From DATGKG01 sp963783145 (GTDB lineage: Bacteria; Desulfobacterota; Binatia; Binatales; Binataceae), in assembly GCA_963783145.1 (NCBI GenBank), contig CAWAMM010000011.1:62001-126000 (forward strand): DNA of 64,000 nt, written 5' to 3'. Positions 51,372 to 60,578 of this stretch are shown here, piece by piece. The position numbers and the translations under genes are program-made. The notes below the pieces were generated by a model. It saw nothing but the letters and a program-made list of their open reading frames with translations. It did not search any database and was not told the origin of the DNA. Positions within the stretch are counted from its first letter, which is position 1; each line of letters opens with the position of its first letter.

Positions 51372-52265
51372 TTAACCCTGCGCCGCCTGGGTCCGCTCAC
51401 GATACAGAAAGAGCGTTCCGCCAACTTCGATACGGTCGCCATTGCGCAGGAGCTGGCGGCCCGCAATCGGCTGCCGATTCACCATCACCGATCCGCCACT
51501 GGTCGGCGCGATCGAATAATTTTTGCCCTCGAGCCGGATGATCGCATGATGGCCGAGCACGTTTTGGTCGCCGAACAGGCCGACATCGCATTCTTCGGCA
51601 CGTCCGATAATCGTGACTTGCTTGGCGAGCGGATACTCGCGGCCCTCGCGCGCGTTGCGGCTCTGGCTGCGCACCACCATTAGCCATCCACGCTTGAACA
51701 GTTCGCTGACTAGTCCGATGAAGAAGCCGATCAGCGCGCCCAGTATGATGATCGCGATTGCGCGTCCCAACGCCTGCGGAAAAACGCTGGTGAGCATCTG
51801 ATAGATAGCACCGCCGAGTGCGCCACCGACCACGCCTCCCAAAATCGCATTACGCCGTCGCGCATCGGATTTGGTCGCCCATCCAACGCCTAAGCCCGCG
51901 GCGATACCCAGTACCGCCCAGCCCAGAACCCGGCCCGTGATGCCAGGAAGAAGACCGAATAGCGCCTCGCCAAGGAGCATACCGAAGGCTCCGCCAAGGG
52001 TGCCGAAGATAGCGCCCGACCAGGCACCACGCGTGGCCAAACGCCACTGACTGACACTCATGGATTCTATCGATCCGAGAAAAGCCGCGATGAACAAGCC
52101 GACCATCGCGCCGAGGATCGCGTCATGAAACCAAAATGCGCGGATGCCGAGGATATAACCGTTGAGATAGGCCGAGGGCTCCGAAGCGCCCCACGCGGCG
52201 AGGCCGCCGAGTCCGCCCGCCGCGGCATAGAAAAGAAGCTTTTCGCGAGAGACATTACTGGCCAT
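51372..52265 (-). CDS. Polytopic membrane protein with a C-terminal FHA domain
   Basis: A 297-residue protein. The first ~190 residues hold Gly/Ala-rich helices in repeating pattern (AFWFHDAILGAMVGLFIAAFLG, then GAIFGTLGGAFGMLLGEALFGL and IAIIILGALIGFFIGL). Residues about 205-290 are an FHA phosphothreonine-binding domain: REYPLAKQVTIIGRAEECDVGLFGD, LGHHAIIRLEGKNYSIAPTSGG and NGDRIEVGGTLFLYRE. It would bring a phosphorylated partner to the membrane. It follows the membrane kinase gene by 73 bases. Confidence 0.88.
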   Translation of the reverse strand: MASNVSREKLLFYAAAGGLGGLAAWGASEPSAYLNGYILGIRAFWFHDAILGAMVGLFIAAFLGSIESMSVSQWRLATRGAWSGAIFGTLGGAFGMLLGEALFGLLPGITGRVLGWAVLGIAAGLGVGWATKSDARRRNAILGGVVGGALGGAIYQMLTSVFPQALGRAIAIIILGALIGFFIGLVSELFKRGWLMVVRSQSRNAREGREYPLAKQVTIIGRAEECDVGLFGDQNVLGHHAIIRLEGKNYSIAPTSGGSVMVNRQPIAGRQLLRNGDRIEVGGTLFLYRERTQAAQG

Positions 52266-52338
52266 CTGGTACCGAGAGGATTGCGCGTGCGGCGACGTGG
52301 TTCAAGCGCAAATCGATGAAACTATCGCGATGCTACTT

Positions 52339-54714
52339 TTAGTAGGCTCGAGCCGTCCACGTCCCACGCTGCCCGGAGGGTCCCGCCTCAAAGGTTCCGG
52401 AAAAATCGCCATTGCGATCCTCGCCTTCGAAACTCAGGGTATCGGTGCCGAACGGCACCTGAAACACCACGTGGTCACCCCGCACGAAGCCCTCGATCGG
52501 ACCGGCCCCATAGCCGCTCTTGTGAATGGTCAACTCGCCATGCAGGAAACCATTCGCCTGCGGGCGCAAGCGCAATTCGAGCTCCGAATCTCCACCGGTG
52601 AGGCCGACGATATTGCCCTTCGCGATAGTAGGTCCGCTCAGCCCCGCTCCCGAGGAACCGCCGCCCAGGCTCGGCGGAATCAAACCGCCTGAGGACGAGC
52701 TGCTGGCCGGCGGCATCCCATAAGGAGCGCCCCCCGTATCGGCCATCACCTCGAAGCGCTTTTCTGCGAAGTATTGGCCATTGAGATAGAAGTTGACTGT
52801 GTATGTCCCTGGTAAAAAAGCCCCGCCGGCTGAATTGCCGACCCGCCCGCTGAAGGTCACACTTCGGTCGCCCGGACCGACGTTTTTCCAATCGTTGACG
52901 CTTCCCAAGGTCCGCCCGTCCGGTGCGATATATGCCGCATCGACGCGGTATTGATTGCTATCAAGTTTGTAGAGGCGATTCTTGAAGTTTACTTCCCATC
53001 CCACGAACAGCACCTTCGATACATCGAAGCTCTCGGCTGGGCCTGATAGAGGCGTGCCAGTTTTAGTGCTGTTAAGGAAAGCTATATGCACCAATTCGAG
53101 CGGCTTACGTCGAATCTGCTCGATTTTGGCCAGCTTCTCCTCTTCTTCCGCAGCTTTCTTCGCGGCGTCCTCCGCTGGCGCCGAGGGTGCCGATGGCGGC
53201 GTTACGCCCTCGGTGGCCGCTTTGGCTTTGTTTGCGAGATCCTGGGTCACGGTGAACTGCTGCGCGGCGAGGTATTTGTCGTCGAGGTAAAGCGCAACCT
53301 TGTACGCACCCGCCGGCTTGGTGGTCAGATCAGGCATCAACGCGACCCCGCTGAAGTCGACCGTCTTTTGCGAGGGGCCTACAAAAAGGCTCTGATCGCT
53401 CACGGCAAGCTGAGTACCGGCGGGATCGAAGAAGCGCGCCTCGATACTGTCGTTGCGTCCCTCCAGCCCTTCGAGGTCGTTTTTGAAGGTCGCCTGCCAC
53501 TTCAGGTACTTCTGATTGGTGATCTCGGTATCGGTAAAGCTCGCCTTGGGGGGCGAGGCGACGTCGCCTTCGCGACTCGACAGCATGATGGACAATTGCT
53601 GGAGTTCCAGCGGATGCTGCTTGGCGTCCGCGACCAGCTCCTCATGCTTCCATGGCAGCGAATCAATCAGCGGCTTGATGCCGAGCTGCATCTGCAGCAT
53701 CGGATCGGAGTAGATGTAGGTCGCGCCGAAGGCGATTCCAGCCAGCACTAGGGAAAACGTCACGAGGCCGATCGCGCGCCGCAAGGCGCTGCGCGGTGGT
53801 TTCGGTGCGATCGGCAATTCGCCGATGTCGCCAATCGCGACCGGTGGCAGTCCCGCGGTCCCCGACTGCGAGTTGACCACCTCGCCGGTGGCCGAGACTC
53901 CGGCGCCATAGAGCATCATGTCGCGGAACGCTTCGATGGTCTGCGGACGCCCCTCGACGCCGTAAGACAGCGCGGAATCGATCGCGGCTGCGAGGTTATT
54001 GGAAACCTCCGGCCGCAACTCCTTCATCTTGGGGAAGCTAAACGGCGGAAATTTTTCGGGATCGCGCGCGGTCAGCATGTAATGCATGGTCGCGGCGAGC
54101 GAATAAATGTCGCTGCGCGGATCGATCTCGCCCTTGTACTGTTCGGGCGGGGCGAAGCCGAGCGTCCCGATCATGGTGCCCTTGCGCGCCGCTTTGAACA
54201 GCCGCGCGATCCCGAAATCGACCAGCACCGCGCGCCCTTTCGAGGTCAGCATCACGTTGGAGGGCTTCATGTCGCGGTAGACGATCGGCGGCGTCATGTT
54301 GTGCAGGTACCCGAGCACGTCGCAGAGCTGGCGTGCGACATCGACCACCAGACCTTCCGGTAGCGGCTCGTTGTTGCGGGCGGCGAGCTCCTCTTCGAGG
54401 TTGCGCCCCTCGACATACTCCATCACCAGGTAATGGCGATTGTCGGCGTCGAATCGATCGGTGATGGCGGGAATCGCCTGATGCTTCAGTTGGGCGAGGG
54501 TGTCGGCCTCACGCGCGAAGTAGTCGTTGGCCTCCAGCCGCTGCTGCTGGTCGATGAAGTGATCGACCATCTCCTTGATCGCGCAGGGGCGATTGGCCAG
54601 GCGCTGGTCGCGCGCCAGATAGACCACTCCCATTCCGCCGCCGCCGAGCATTCGCTCGATCAGATAGCGATTGGCGAGGGTGGTGCCGGAGTTGAGCGGT
54701 CCTGTTCCAGCCAT
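52339..54714 (-). CDS. Membrane Ser/Thr protein kinase with duplicated extracytoplasmic beta-sandwich domains
   Basis: A 791-residue Hanks-type kinase. The catalytic domain (about residues 12-270) has the glycine loop LGGGGMGVVYLA, Lys in CAIKEM, the loop IVYRDMKPSNVML (YRD for HRD), LVDFGIAR and GFAPPEQY. A single membrane helix at about 312-335 is followed by two similar beta-rich domains (about 385-490 and 540-657). Both contain a LKW/VGWE-type (A/V)xFKN strand and end in YLxxxYxAxxxFxV. A further C-terminal beta domain (about 695-791) is distinct. The outer part probably senses an envelope signal. Its ATG lies four bases after the PP2C stop, so kinase and phosphatase are co-expressed. Confidence 0.92.
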   Translation of the reverse strand: MAGTGPLNSGTTLANRYLIERMLGGGGMGVVYLARDQRLANRPCAIKEMVDHFIDQQQRLEANDYFAREADTLAQLKHQAIPAITDRFDADNRHYLVMEYVEGRNLEEELAARNNEPLPEGLVVDVARQLCDVLGYLHNMTPPIVYRDMKPSNVMLTSKGRAVLVDFGIARLFKAARKGTMIGTLGFAPPEQYKGEIDPRSDIYSLAATMHYMLTARDPEKFPPFSFPKMKELRPEVSNNLAAAIDSALSYGVEGRPQTIEAFRDMMLYGAGVSATGEVVNSQSGTAGLPPVAIGDIGELPIAPKPPRSALRRAIGLVTFSLVLAGIAFGATYIYSDPMLQMQLGIKPLIDSLPWKHEELVADAKQHPLELQQLSIMLSSREGDVASPPKASFTDTEITNQKYLKWQATFKNDLEGLEGRNDSIEARFFDPAGTQLAVSDQSLFVGPSQKTVDFSGVALMPDLTTKPAGAYKVALYLDDKYLAAQQFTVTQDLANKAKAATEGVTPPSAPSAPAEDAAKKAAEEEEKLAKIEQIRRKPLELVHIAFLNSTKTGTPLSGPAESFDVSKVLFVGWEVNFKNRLYKLDSNQYRVDAAYIAPDGRTLGSVNDWKNVGPGDRSVTFSGRVGNSAGGAFLPGTYTVNFYLNGQYFAEKRFEVMADTGGAPYGMPPASSSSSGGLIPPSLGGGSSGAGLSGPTIAKGNIVGLTGGDSELELRLRPQANGFLHGELTIHKSGYGAGPIEGFVRGDHVVFQVPFGTDTLSFEGEDRNGDFSGTFEAGPSGQRGTWTARAY

Positions 54715-54718
54715 ACTT

Positions 54719-56779
54719 TTAGCTGGCAAACACTACAATGACGGAAATATTGTCGCTGCCCCCGCCGGCATTGGCGGCGGCAATTAATTCGCGTGCGATC
54801 GGATACGGATCGTCATAGCGCTGCATGATCTCGGCGATCGCGGGGTCATCGACATGCGCCATCAGCCCGTCGCTGCACAGCAGCAGCCTGTCCCCGCGCC
54901 GCAGTTTGATCGGCACCGTCTCCGCGCCTGCGGGACCGCTTTGCCGCGCGCCGAGCGAGCGTGTGATCACGTTCTTATGTTCGTGATGACGCGCCTCTTC
55001 GGGCGTGATCTGTCCGATCTCAACCAACCGCTGCACCAACGAATGATCTTTCGTGAGCTGGCGGAGAACGCCGCCTTCCAGCATGTACGCGCGGCTGTCC
55101 CCCACCCACGCCACCGCACCATCCGGAGGAACGATCGCGGCGCACACGCCGGTCGAGCCCATCCCGCGCGCCTCGGGCCGTTCCTTCTGGTACTCGATAA
55201 TGAGGCGGTTGGCCTCTTCCAGCGCGCCGGTCAGGGAGTCTCCGATCGCGTGCGTTTCACCGCGACGAAACCTGCTCTCAACATAGTCACGGATGGTTTG
55301 TACGGCAATTGCGCTGGCGGTCTCACCGGCCTCGGCGCCGCCCATCCCGTCGCATACCACGTAGAGGAAATTTTGCGAGGGCTCGACTTGCGAGTCGCGG
55401 AAAAATTCCAGCGCCACCACCGCGTCCTCGTTCAATTCGCGCATCATGCCGACATCAGTGAGCGTCGCGGCGCGAATTTTGACTTCGCCGCTCTGCTTGA
55501 GCAGCTCGGCTTTCAGCGCGTCGATATTGGGCCATCGATCGGCGGAGTTGAACTGCACCGCGCGCAAGATCAATTGCTCGAGCGACGGCGATACCACGTG
55601 CGGCGGATAGAAACGGATGGGCCCGGCCTCCTCGCGCCAGGTTTCCGACTGGAGGCGATCGCCGGTGAGCATCGTGTAGAGCAGCGCGCCGACCGAGAAA
55701 ATATCGGCGCGTTTGTCAACTTTCTTGCCGCGATAAATCTCCGGCGCCGTGTAGCCATCATTGAAAATCGGATCGCTCTGCAGCTCGTTGTCATTGGATA
55801 CGTAGTTGAGGCCGGTCATCTTGACCCGCCCATCCGCCGCGATGGCGACCGACTCGGGACAGAGGTCGTTGAGCCGCAGGCCGCGCCGATGAATAAAGCC
55901 GACCGCCTGGCAAACCTGGAGTGCAAGACCGATTGCCTCGGGCTCGCTCATCTTGAGCCCGCCGCGGCGGCGCGAGAGCGGCGTTGCCGTGCTCTCAGGA
56001 TAGACAAGGTAGACCCGGCCATCGTTCGCAAAGCCGGAGCTGGCTTTCTCGAACGCGGGATGCGCGAGCGTCATCGAAAGCGCGAGCACGCGCCCGAACA
56101 CGTCGCCGAGATCATCGGCAAAGTGGTCGGGCAGTTCTTTAATGAACTGTTGCTCCGGAGTCGCGCTGGTTTCCGTCGCCGCGCTTTCCACCACCGCGCC
56201 GTTGCTGTGCTCGGGTGGCGTTGGCGGCTCTGCCGGCGGCTCGGTCGCGCCTGACAGATCTTCGGATTGTTCGGCAGTCTCGGTAGCTACGTCGGTGGCA
56301 GCATCGACACCCGACCCCGAGGTGGTGGTCGGGTTCGCAGCGGCCTCGAGCGGTTTGTCCTCGATGGCCGATGTTGCGGTTGGGGTCTCTCCATTCACCG
56401 ACATTCCCGGCGGAGGTTTCAACTCGGCGGTCTTGGCATTCGGATCGACGGCGACCGGCTCGGGTGCCGTCGCGGGCTTGGCTTCCGCGACGGTTTCCTC
56501 TTCGGGCTCCTCGCGGACCTGGGCGATGCGTTCGCGCAGCGTGACTTTTTCTTCCTTGCCATCAGACTTGCGAACGGCGCGGTAGCGATTCTCGACCGAA
56601 TCCTGCGCGATCAGCTCGCCGACTTCATATCCTCGAACGATAGTCCCGGGAGCAAGCGGCGTGGGGCGTGTCGACAATACGCGCGCAGGGGCGGCGGTCG
56701 CGGTGAGACCCTGGCCGCAGCGGTCGCAGAACTTGGCGTCATCGGGCGCCTGGAGTCCACATTCGGGGCAGGTGATCAT
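54719..56779 (-). CDS. Zinc-ribbon / split pseudokinase / PP2C phosphatase fusion protein
   Basis: A 686-residue three-part protein. Residues 4-22 are a zinc ribbon (CPECG ... FCDRCG). Residues about 46-90 look like the start of a kinase N-lobe (VRGYEVGELIAQDSVENRY), interrupted by a ~120-residue acidic, Pro/Thr-rich insert and resumed at about 210-430. The catalytic loop reads GLRLNDLCPESV and the DFG site reads MTGL, so it is a pseudokinase. Residues about 435-686 are a PP2C Ser/Thr phosphatase with intact metal ligands: MRELNEDAV, VCDGMGGAEAGE, WVGDSRAYML, LLCSDGL and GGSDNISVIVV. It probably reverses the work of the neighbouring kinases, with the pseudokinase as a docking or regulatory part. 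The start has AGAGGAAGG upstream. Confidence 0.92.
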   Translation of the reverse strand: MITCPECGLQAPDDAKFCDRCGQGLTATAAPARVLSTRPTPLAPGTIVRGYEVGELIAQDSVENRYRAVRKSDGKEEKVTLRERIAQVREEPEEETVAEAKPATAPEPVAVDPNAKTAELKPPPGMSVNGETPTATSAIEDKPLEAAANPTTTSGSGVDAATDVATETAEQSEDLSGATEPPAEPPTPPEHSNGAVVESAATETSATPEQQFIKELPDHFADDLGDVFGRVLALSMTLAHPAFEKASSGFANDGRVYLVYPESTATPLSRRRGGLKMSEPEAIGLALQVCQAVGFIHRRGLRLNDLCPESVAIAADGRVKMTGLNYVSNDNELQSDPIFNDGYTAPEIYRGKKVDKRADIFSVGALLYTMLTGDRLQSETWREEAGPIRFYPPHVVSPSLEQLILRAVQFNSADRWPNIDALKAELLKQSGEVKIRAATLTDVGMMRELNEDAVVALEFFRDSQVEPSQNFLYVVCDGMGGAEAGETASAIAVQTIRDYVESRFRRGETHAIGDSLTGALEEANRLIIEYQKERPEARGMGSTGVCAAIVPPDGAVAWVGDSRAYMLEGGVLRQLTKDHSLVQRLVEIGQITPEEARHHEHKNVITRSLGARQSGPAGAETVPIKLRRGDRLLLCSDGLMAHVDDPAIAEIMQRYDDPYPIARELIAAANAGGGSDNISVIVVFAS

Positions 56780-56796
56780 GCGACCTTCCTCTGTTT

Positions 56797-58168
56797 GTCC
56801 CCTCTCTCACTCTTTTCTGTGAGAGAGGGTGGCTGGCGCAGTTGTCGCGCTGCGGTTGGGCGACAAGTGTGCCAGCCGGGTGAGAGCCGGAGGGCGTCCT
56901 CGCCCGACGGTGGTGGAGTGCCGCTAACGTCTACGCATGCGATGCCTGCCGAGCCGACGCGGAAGAGTCGGTGGTGCTCCACCGCCGGTCGCGCAGCGCG
57001 ACCGGCTCTCATCCGTCGGTCACGGTTCTCGCTTCGCAGCCATGGCGAGAACCGCGCCCGCCACCTTCTCTCGCAAGAGAAAGCGAGAGAAGGGACAAGG
57101 CTAAGAGAGAGGTTGCTCAATCCGCAAACTCTCGCGCTCGGGCGTTCTCCTACGTCCCCTCTCTCACTTTTTTTTGTGAGAGAGGGTGGATGGCGCAGTT
57201 GTCGCTCTGCGGTTGGGCGACAAGTGTGCCAGACGGGTGAGAGCCGGAGGGCGTCCTCGCCCGACGGTGGTGGAGTGCCGCTAACGTCTACGCATGCGAT
57301 GCCTGCCGAGCCGACGCGGGAGAGTCGGTGGTGCTCCACCGCCGGTCGCGCAGCGCGACCGGCTCTCATCTGTCGGTCACGGTTCTCGCTTCGCAGCCAT
57401 GGCGAGAACCGCGCCCGCCACCTTCTCTCGCAAGAGAAAGCGAGAGAAGGGACAAGGCTAAGAGAGAGGTTGCTCAATCCGCAAACTCTCGCGCTCGGGC
57501 GTTCTCCTACGTCCCCTCTCTCATTTTTTTTTGTGAGAGAGGGTGGATGGCGCAGTTGTCGCGCTGCGGTTGGGCGACAAGTGTGCCAGCCGGGTGAGAG
57601 CCGGAGGGCGTCCTCGCCCGACGGTGGTGGAGTGCCGCTAACGTCTACGCATGCGACGCCCGCCGAGCCGACGCGGGAGAGTCGGTGGTGCTCCACCGCC
57701 GGTCGCGCAGCGCGACCGGCTCTCATCCGTCGGTCACGGTTCTCGCTTCGCAGCCATGGCGAGAACCGCGCCCGCCACCTTCTCTCGCAAGAGAAAGCGA
57801 GAGAAGGGACAAGGCTAAGAGAGAGGTTGCTCAATCCGCAAACTCTCGCGCTCGGGCGTTCTCCTACGTCCCCTCTCTCACTTTTTTTTGTGAGAGAGGG
57901 TGGATGGCGCAGTTGTCGCTCTGCGGTTGGGCGACAAGTGTGCCAGACGGGTGAGAGCCGGAGGGCGTCCTCGCCCGACGGTGGTGGAGTGCCGCTAACG
58001 TCTACGCATGCGACGCCCGCCGAGCCGACGCGGAAGAGTCGGTGGTGCTCCACCGCCGGTCGCGCAGCGCGACCGGCTCTCATCCGTCGGTCACGGTTCT
58101 CGCTTCGCAGCCATGGCGAAAACCGCGCCCGCCACCTTCTCTCGCAAAAAAGAGCGAGAGAAGGGACA
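56797..58168. repeat. Four tandem 357-bp hairpin-rich repeats (about 3.85 units)
   Basis: Units start at 56797, 57154, 57511 and 57868, exactly 357 bases apart and nearly identical; the fourth lacks about 55 bases. Each unit contains several perfect or near-perfect inverted repeats: CCTCTCTCAC / GTGAGAGAGG, GGGCG-TCCT-CGCCC, GCCGGTCGCG-CAG-CGCGACCGGC, CGGTTCTCGC / GCGAGAACCG and CCTTCTCTCGC / GCGAGAGAAGG. Because 357 is a multiple of three, frames stay open through the array on both strands, but there is no ribosome binding site or codon bias, so these are not genes. A diverged single unit lies near 38432. Confidence 0.9.
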
Positions 58169-58196
58169 GAGAATAAAAATCCAGATTGCATCCCCT

Positions 58197-59843
58197 TTAA
58201 ACCTTCCGGAACTCCAATATAGCACTGCCCAGCATCATCTGGTCGCCGTCTTTCAATTGATAGAGCTGATCGCGTCCGAGGCGCCCCCGTCCCACGATAA
58301 AAGTTCCGTTGAGACTCCCCAGATCGCGTACGAAGAAGGCGTCGCCCCGTTTCACAATCTCGGCATGACGGCGCGAGACCCGATCCGAGGATTGCCGCAG
58401 CGGATTCAAATCGATGTCGATCCCCGCATCGGTGCTGGGATCGAGCACCCGCCCGATCACCGCGCGATCGCCCATCACGCTGAAGCGAAGGTTCTCCGCC
58501 TTCGCGATTAGATGCGCGGTCGGCTTCGCAGGCGCGGCGGGGGTCGCGCGCCCATTGGTATTCACCGCCGGTTTGGGCGAGGTCGCCGGCGTCGCCGCGA
58601 CATGACGAATCGGCGTGACCGGCCGCCGTGTGCTGAGATCCGCGGTCTTCGCCGTCGAAGATGGATTTTGCGCCGGTTCCATCCGCTCCCGAATGACGTG
58701 CTCGTTGACGACCGGTGTGATCACCTTCAAGCCCACCTTGATGCCGCGCCCCAGCATCGCGATCGCCTTGTCCTTCAACTCCAGCGCCTTGCTGGGAGTT
58801 CCCGTTTGCGAGGGCCGCGCGGTCGACCCCGGCGCGTCAACGGGATTGTTGAGCACGATAGTCCTCATCGTCGAAGGTAGCGGCGGGATTGGAGCGGAGG
58901 ACACGATGCGCGGCGCCGCGGGTTGCACGCGCAACGGCTCGGAGAGCACCACCGTTTTCATCGCCGCCAACGGAGCCGACGGCGGACGCGCGGGCGATGC
59001 GGAGGAAGTTGCCAAAAACGCGCTGTCATCGGGACCGGGCGGCGGGAGCGCATTGAGCATCTCGCGCGCGTTGCGCGGGCGCTTGTCGAGCTCCTTGTCG
59101 AGCGCACGCATCACCACATCGGCGGTCTGCTTGGAAATCGCGGGATTCAAATCGCGCAGTTGCGGAAAGCTGAACGGCGGCTCGAGCTGCGGATCGCGCC
59201 CGGTCAGCAGATGATGCATCGTGGCCGCCAGCGAATAGAGATCGGAGCGCGGCTCGGTCTTGCCCATGTACTGCTCGGGCGGTGCGTAGCCCACAGAACC
59301 AATCTGGGTCCCGCGTCCGCCGGGCGGGAGAAAGCGCGCGATGCCGAAATCGATCAACATCGCGCGCCCATCCTTATCGATCATGATGTTGCCCGGCTTG
59401 ATGTCGCGATAAACGATGGGCGGCTTCTGGCCGTGCAGGAAATCCAGCACATCGAGCATCTGGCGCGCCCACTTGAGGACCTGGTTCTCGGGCAACTTGC
59501 CGCCGGGGCCGAGTTTGTCGAGCATGCCCTGAAGATCGCCGCCGGCGACGAACTCCATCACCAGGTAATGACGTCCGGTCTCGACGAAATAATCGATCAG
59601 GCTGGGAATCCCGGGATGCGACAGGAGCGCGAGCACGCGGGCCTCGCGCGCGAAGTCCTCGACCGCTTTTTTCTCCGCGATACCGTCGCCGACGATCATC
59701 TCCTTGCAGGCGACCGGGCGATTGGCGAGGCGGGTATCATTCGCCATGTAGACGCGGCCCATGCCGCCGACGCCGAGCACCTTGTGGATGCGATAGCGGC
59801 CGTCGAGCATGTGGCCGACGATGAGCGACTCACCGGGATTCAT
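58197..59843 (-). CDS. Ser/Thr protein kinase with C-terminal FHA domain
   Basis: A 548-residue soluble kinase. The Hanks domain (about residues 15-270) has LGVGGMGRVYMA, Lys in VACKEM, IVYRDIKPGNIMI (YRD for HRD), LIDFGIAR and YAPPEQY. It is close in sequence to the membrane kinase at 52339. A ~170-residue Pro/Ala/Thr-rich linker carries two copies of (K/R)TxVL (MKTVVL near 295-300, MRTIVL near 326-331), possible autophosphorylation sites. Residues about 440-548 are an FHA domain with VIGRVLDPSTDAGID, VSRRHAEIV and RDLGSLNGTFI. A terminator lies 32 bases upstream, and the repeat array lies just past its stop. Confidence 0.93.
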   Translation of the reverse strand: MNPGESLIVGHMLDGRYRIHKVLGVGGMGRVYMANDTRLANRPVACKEMIVGDGIAEKKAVEDFAREARVLALLSHPGIPSLIDYFVETGRHYLVMEFVAGGDLQGMLDKLGPGGKLPENQVLKWARQMLDVLDFLHGQKPPIVYRDIKPGNIMIDKDGRAMLIDFGIARFLPPGGRGTQIGSVGYAPPEQYMGKTEPRSDLYSLAATMHHLLTGRDPQLEPPFSFPQLRDLNPAISKQTADVVMRALDKELDKRPRNAREMLNALPPPGPDDSAFLATSSASPARPPSAPLAAMKTVVLSEPLRVQPAAPRIVSSAPIPPLPSTMRTIVLNNPVDAPGSTARPSQTGTPSKALELKDKAIAMLGRGIKVGLKVITPVVNEHVIRERMEPAQNPSSTAKTADLSTRRPVTPIRHVAATPATSPKPAVNTNGRATPAAPAKPTAHLIAKAENLRFSVMGDRAVIGRVLDPSTDAGIDIDLNPLRQSSDRVSRRHAEIVKRGDAFFVRDLGSLNGTFIVGRGRLGRDQLYQLKDGDQMMLGSAILEFRKV

Positions 59844-59874
59844 TTTGTGCTACGAGTCTCGCCGACGAGGCGAG

Positions 59875-59906
59875 CAAAAAAGAGGCGCGGCCCGCTGCCG
59901 CGCCTC
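59875..59906 (-). terminator. Rho-independent terminator between the FHA gene and the kinase-FHA gene
   Basis: On the minus strand GAGGCGCGG / CCGCGCCTC with a 7-base loop is followed by TTTTTT (59875-59881 on the plus strand). It lies just past the zinc-ribbon/FHA gene and only 32 bases before the kinase start, so expression of the downstream kinase depends on read-through or on a promoter in that short gap. Confidence 0.9.
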
Positions 59907-59921
59907 ATCAAGAAGCCGGAT

Positions 59922-60578
59922 TTATGCGATAGGTTCAACGACTAACTTGAGAAAAGTCTTACCGATAATTACTTCGTCGCCGTTTTTGATATCGGCGGGA
60001 GACCCGGGCTGCAGGCGCTGACCCCGATTCACATAGGTGCCGTTGAGGCTGCCGATATCTTCGACGGTAATTTTCCCGCTCTCGATCCTGGTCAACGCGT
60101 GCTTGCGCGAGATCTTGGCTTCGGGATCGTCGGCATCGAGGTCAACCTCGGGGAAGGAGCCGGTTTCGGGATCCCAGCGCCCGATGAGGTTGTTGCCGTC
60201 CTCGAGCGGAAACTCCTGACCCTTGCGGCCGCCGCGCACTACGATGAACTTCGCCTTGAAGGCGCCGACGATAGCCGCGGGTGCCGCGGCCGGTGCAGGC
60301 GCCGGAGCGGGCTTGTTGAGCTCACCGGTGGGCGCGTCGGACTTTGGTACCTCGGCCGCAGGAGCCGCAGCCGCAGGAGCTTCGGCTGCCGGAGCCGCCG
60401 GAGCTTCAGGCGCAGGTGCCGGAGCCGCCGGAGCCTCCGCCGCAGCAGGCGCTTCAGGCGCCGGAGCAGCTGGAGCCGCCGCAGCGGCGGGAGCGGCAGC
60501 CGCGAGCTTGGCGCCGCATCCGTCGCAGTAATCGAGACCGTCCATGTTTTCGTAACCGCATTCAGTGCACTTGATCAT
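59922..60578 (-). CDS. Zinc-ribbon protein with a C-terminal FHA domain
   Basis: A 218-residue reader protein. A zinc ribbon (C4, C7, C18, C21; CTECGYENMDGLDYCDGCG) is followed by a ~75-residue Ala/Pro/Glu repeat linker built of APAAPAPEAPAA-like units. Residues about 110-218 are a canonical FHA domain: NNLIGRWDPETGSFPEVDL, KISRKHALTRI and EDIGSLNGTYVNRGQRL. The zinc ribbon resembles that at the start of the PP2C fusion, which suggests a shared partner. It has a clear ribosome binding site (AGGAAAAC) and its own terminator. Confidence 0.92.
   Translation of the reverse strand: MIKCTECGYENMDGLDYCDGCGAKLAAAAPAAAAAPAAPAPEAPAAAEAPAAPAPAPEAPAAPAAEAPAAAAPAAEVPKSDAPTGELNKPAPAPAPAAAPAAIVGAFKAKFIVVRGGRKGQEFPLEDGNNLIGRWDPETGSFPEVDLDADDPEAKISRKHALTRIESGKITVEDIGSLNGTYVNRGQRLQPGSPADIKNGDEVIIGKTFLKLVVEPIA

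Noticed and set aside
54854..56254. 466-aa plus-strand frame opposite the PP2C fusion
   Set aside because: It is an Arg/Ala/His-rich shadow frame typical of GC-rich DNA. The minus strand encodes full catalytic motifs.
56797..58168. CRISPR-like array
   Set aside because: The units are 357 bp, contiguous and almost identical throughout, with no short repeats alternating with unique spacers, and there are no cas genes.
56267..58222. 651-aa open frame on the plus strand (and a 471-aa frame on the minus strand) through the repeat array
   Set aside because: The frames stay open only because the repeat unit is 357 bp, a multiple of three. There is no ribosome binding site, the sequence is hairpin-built, and the plus-strand frame also overlaps the PP2C gene.
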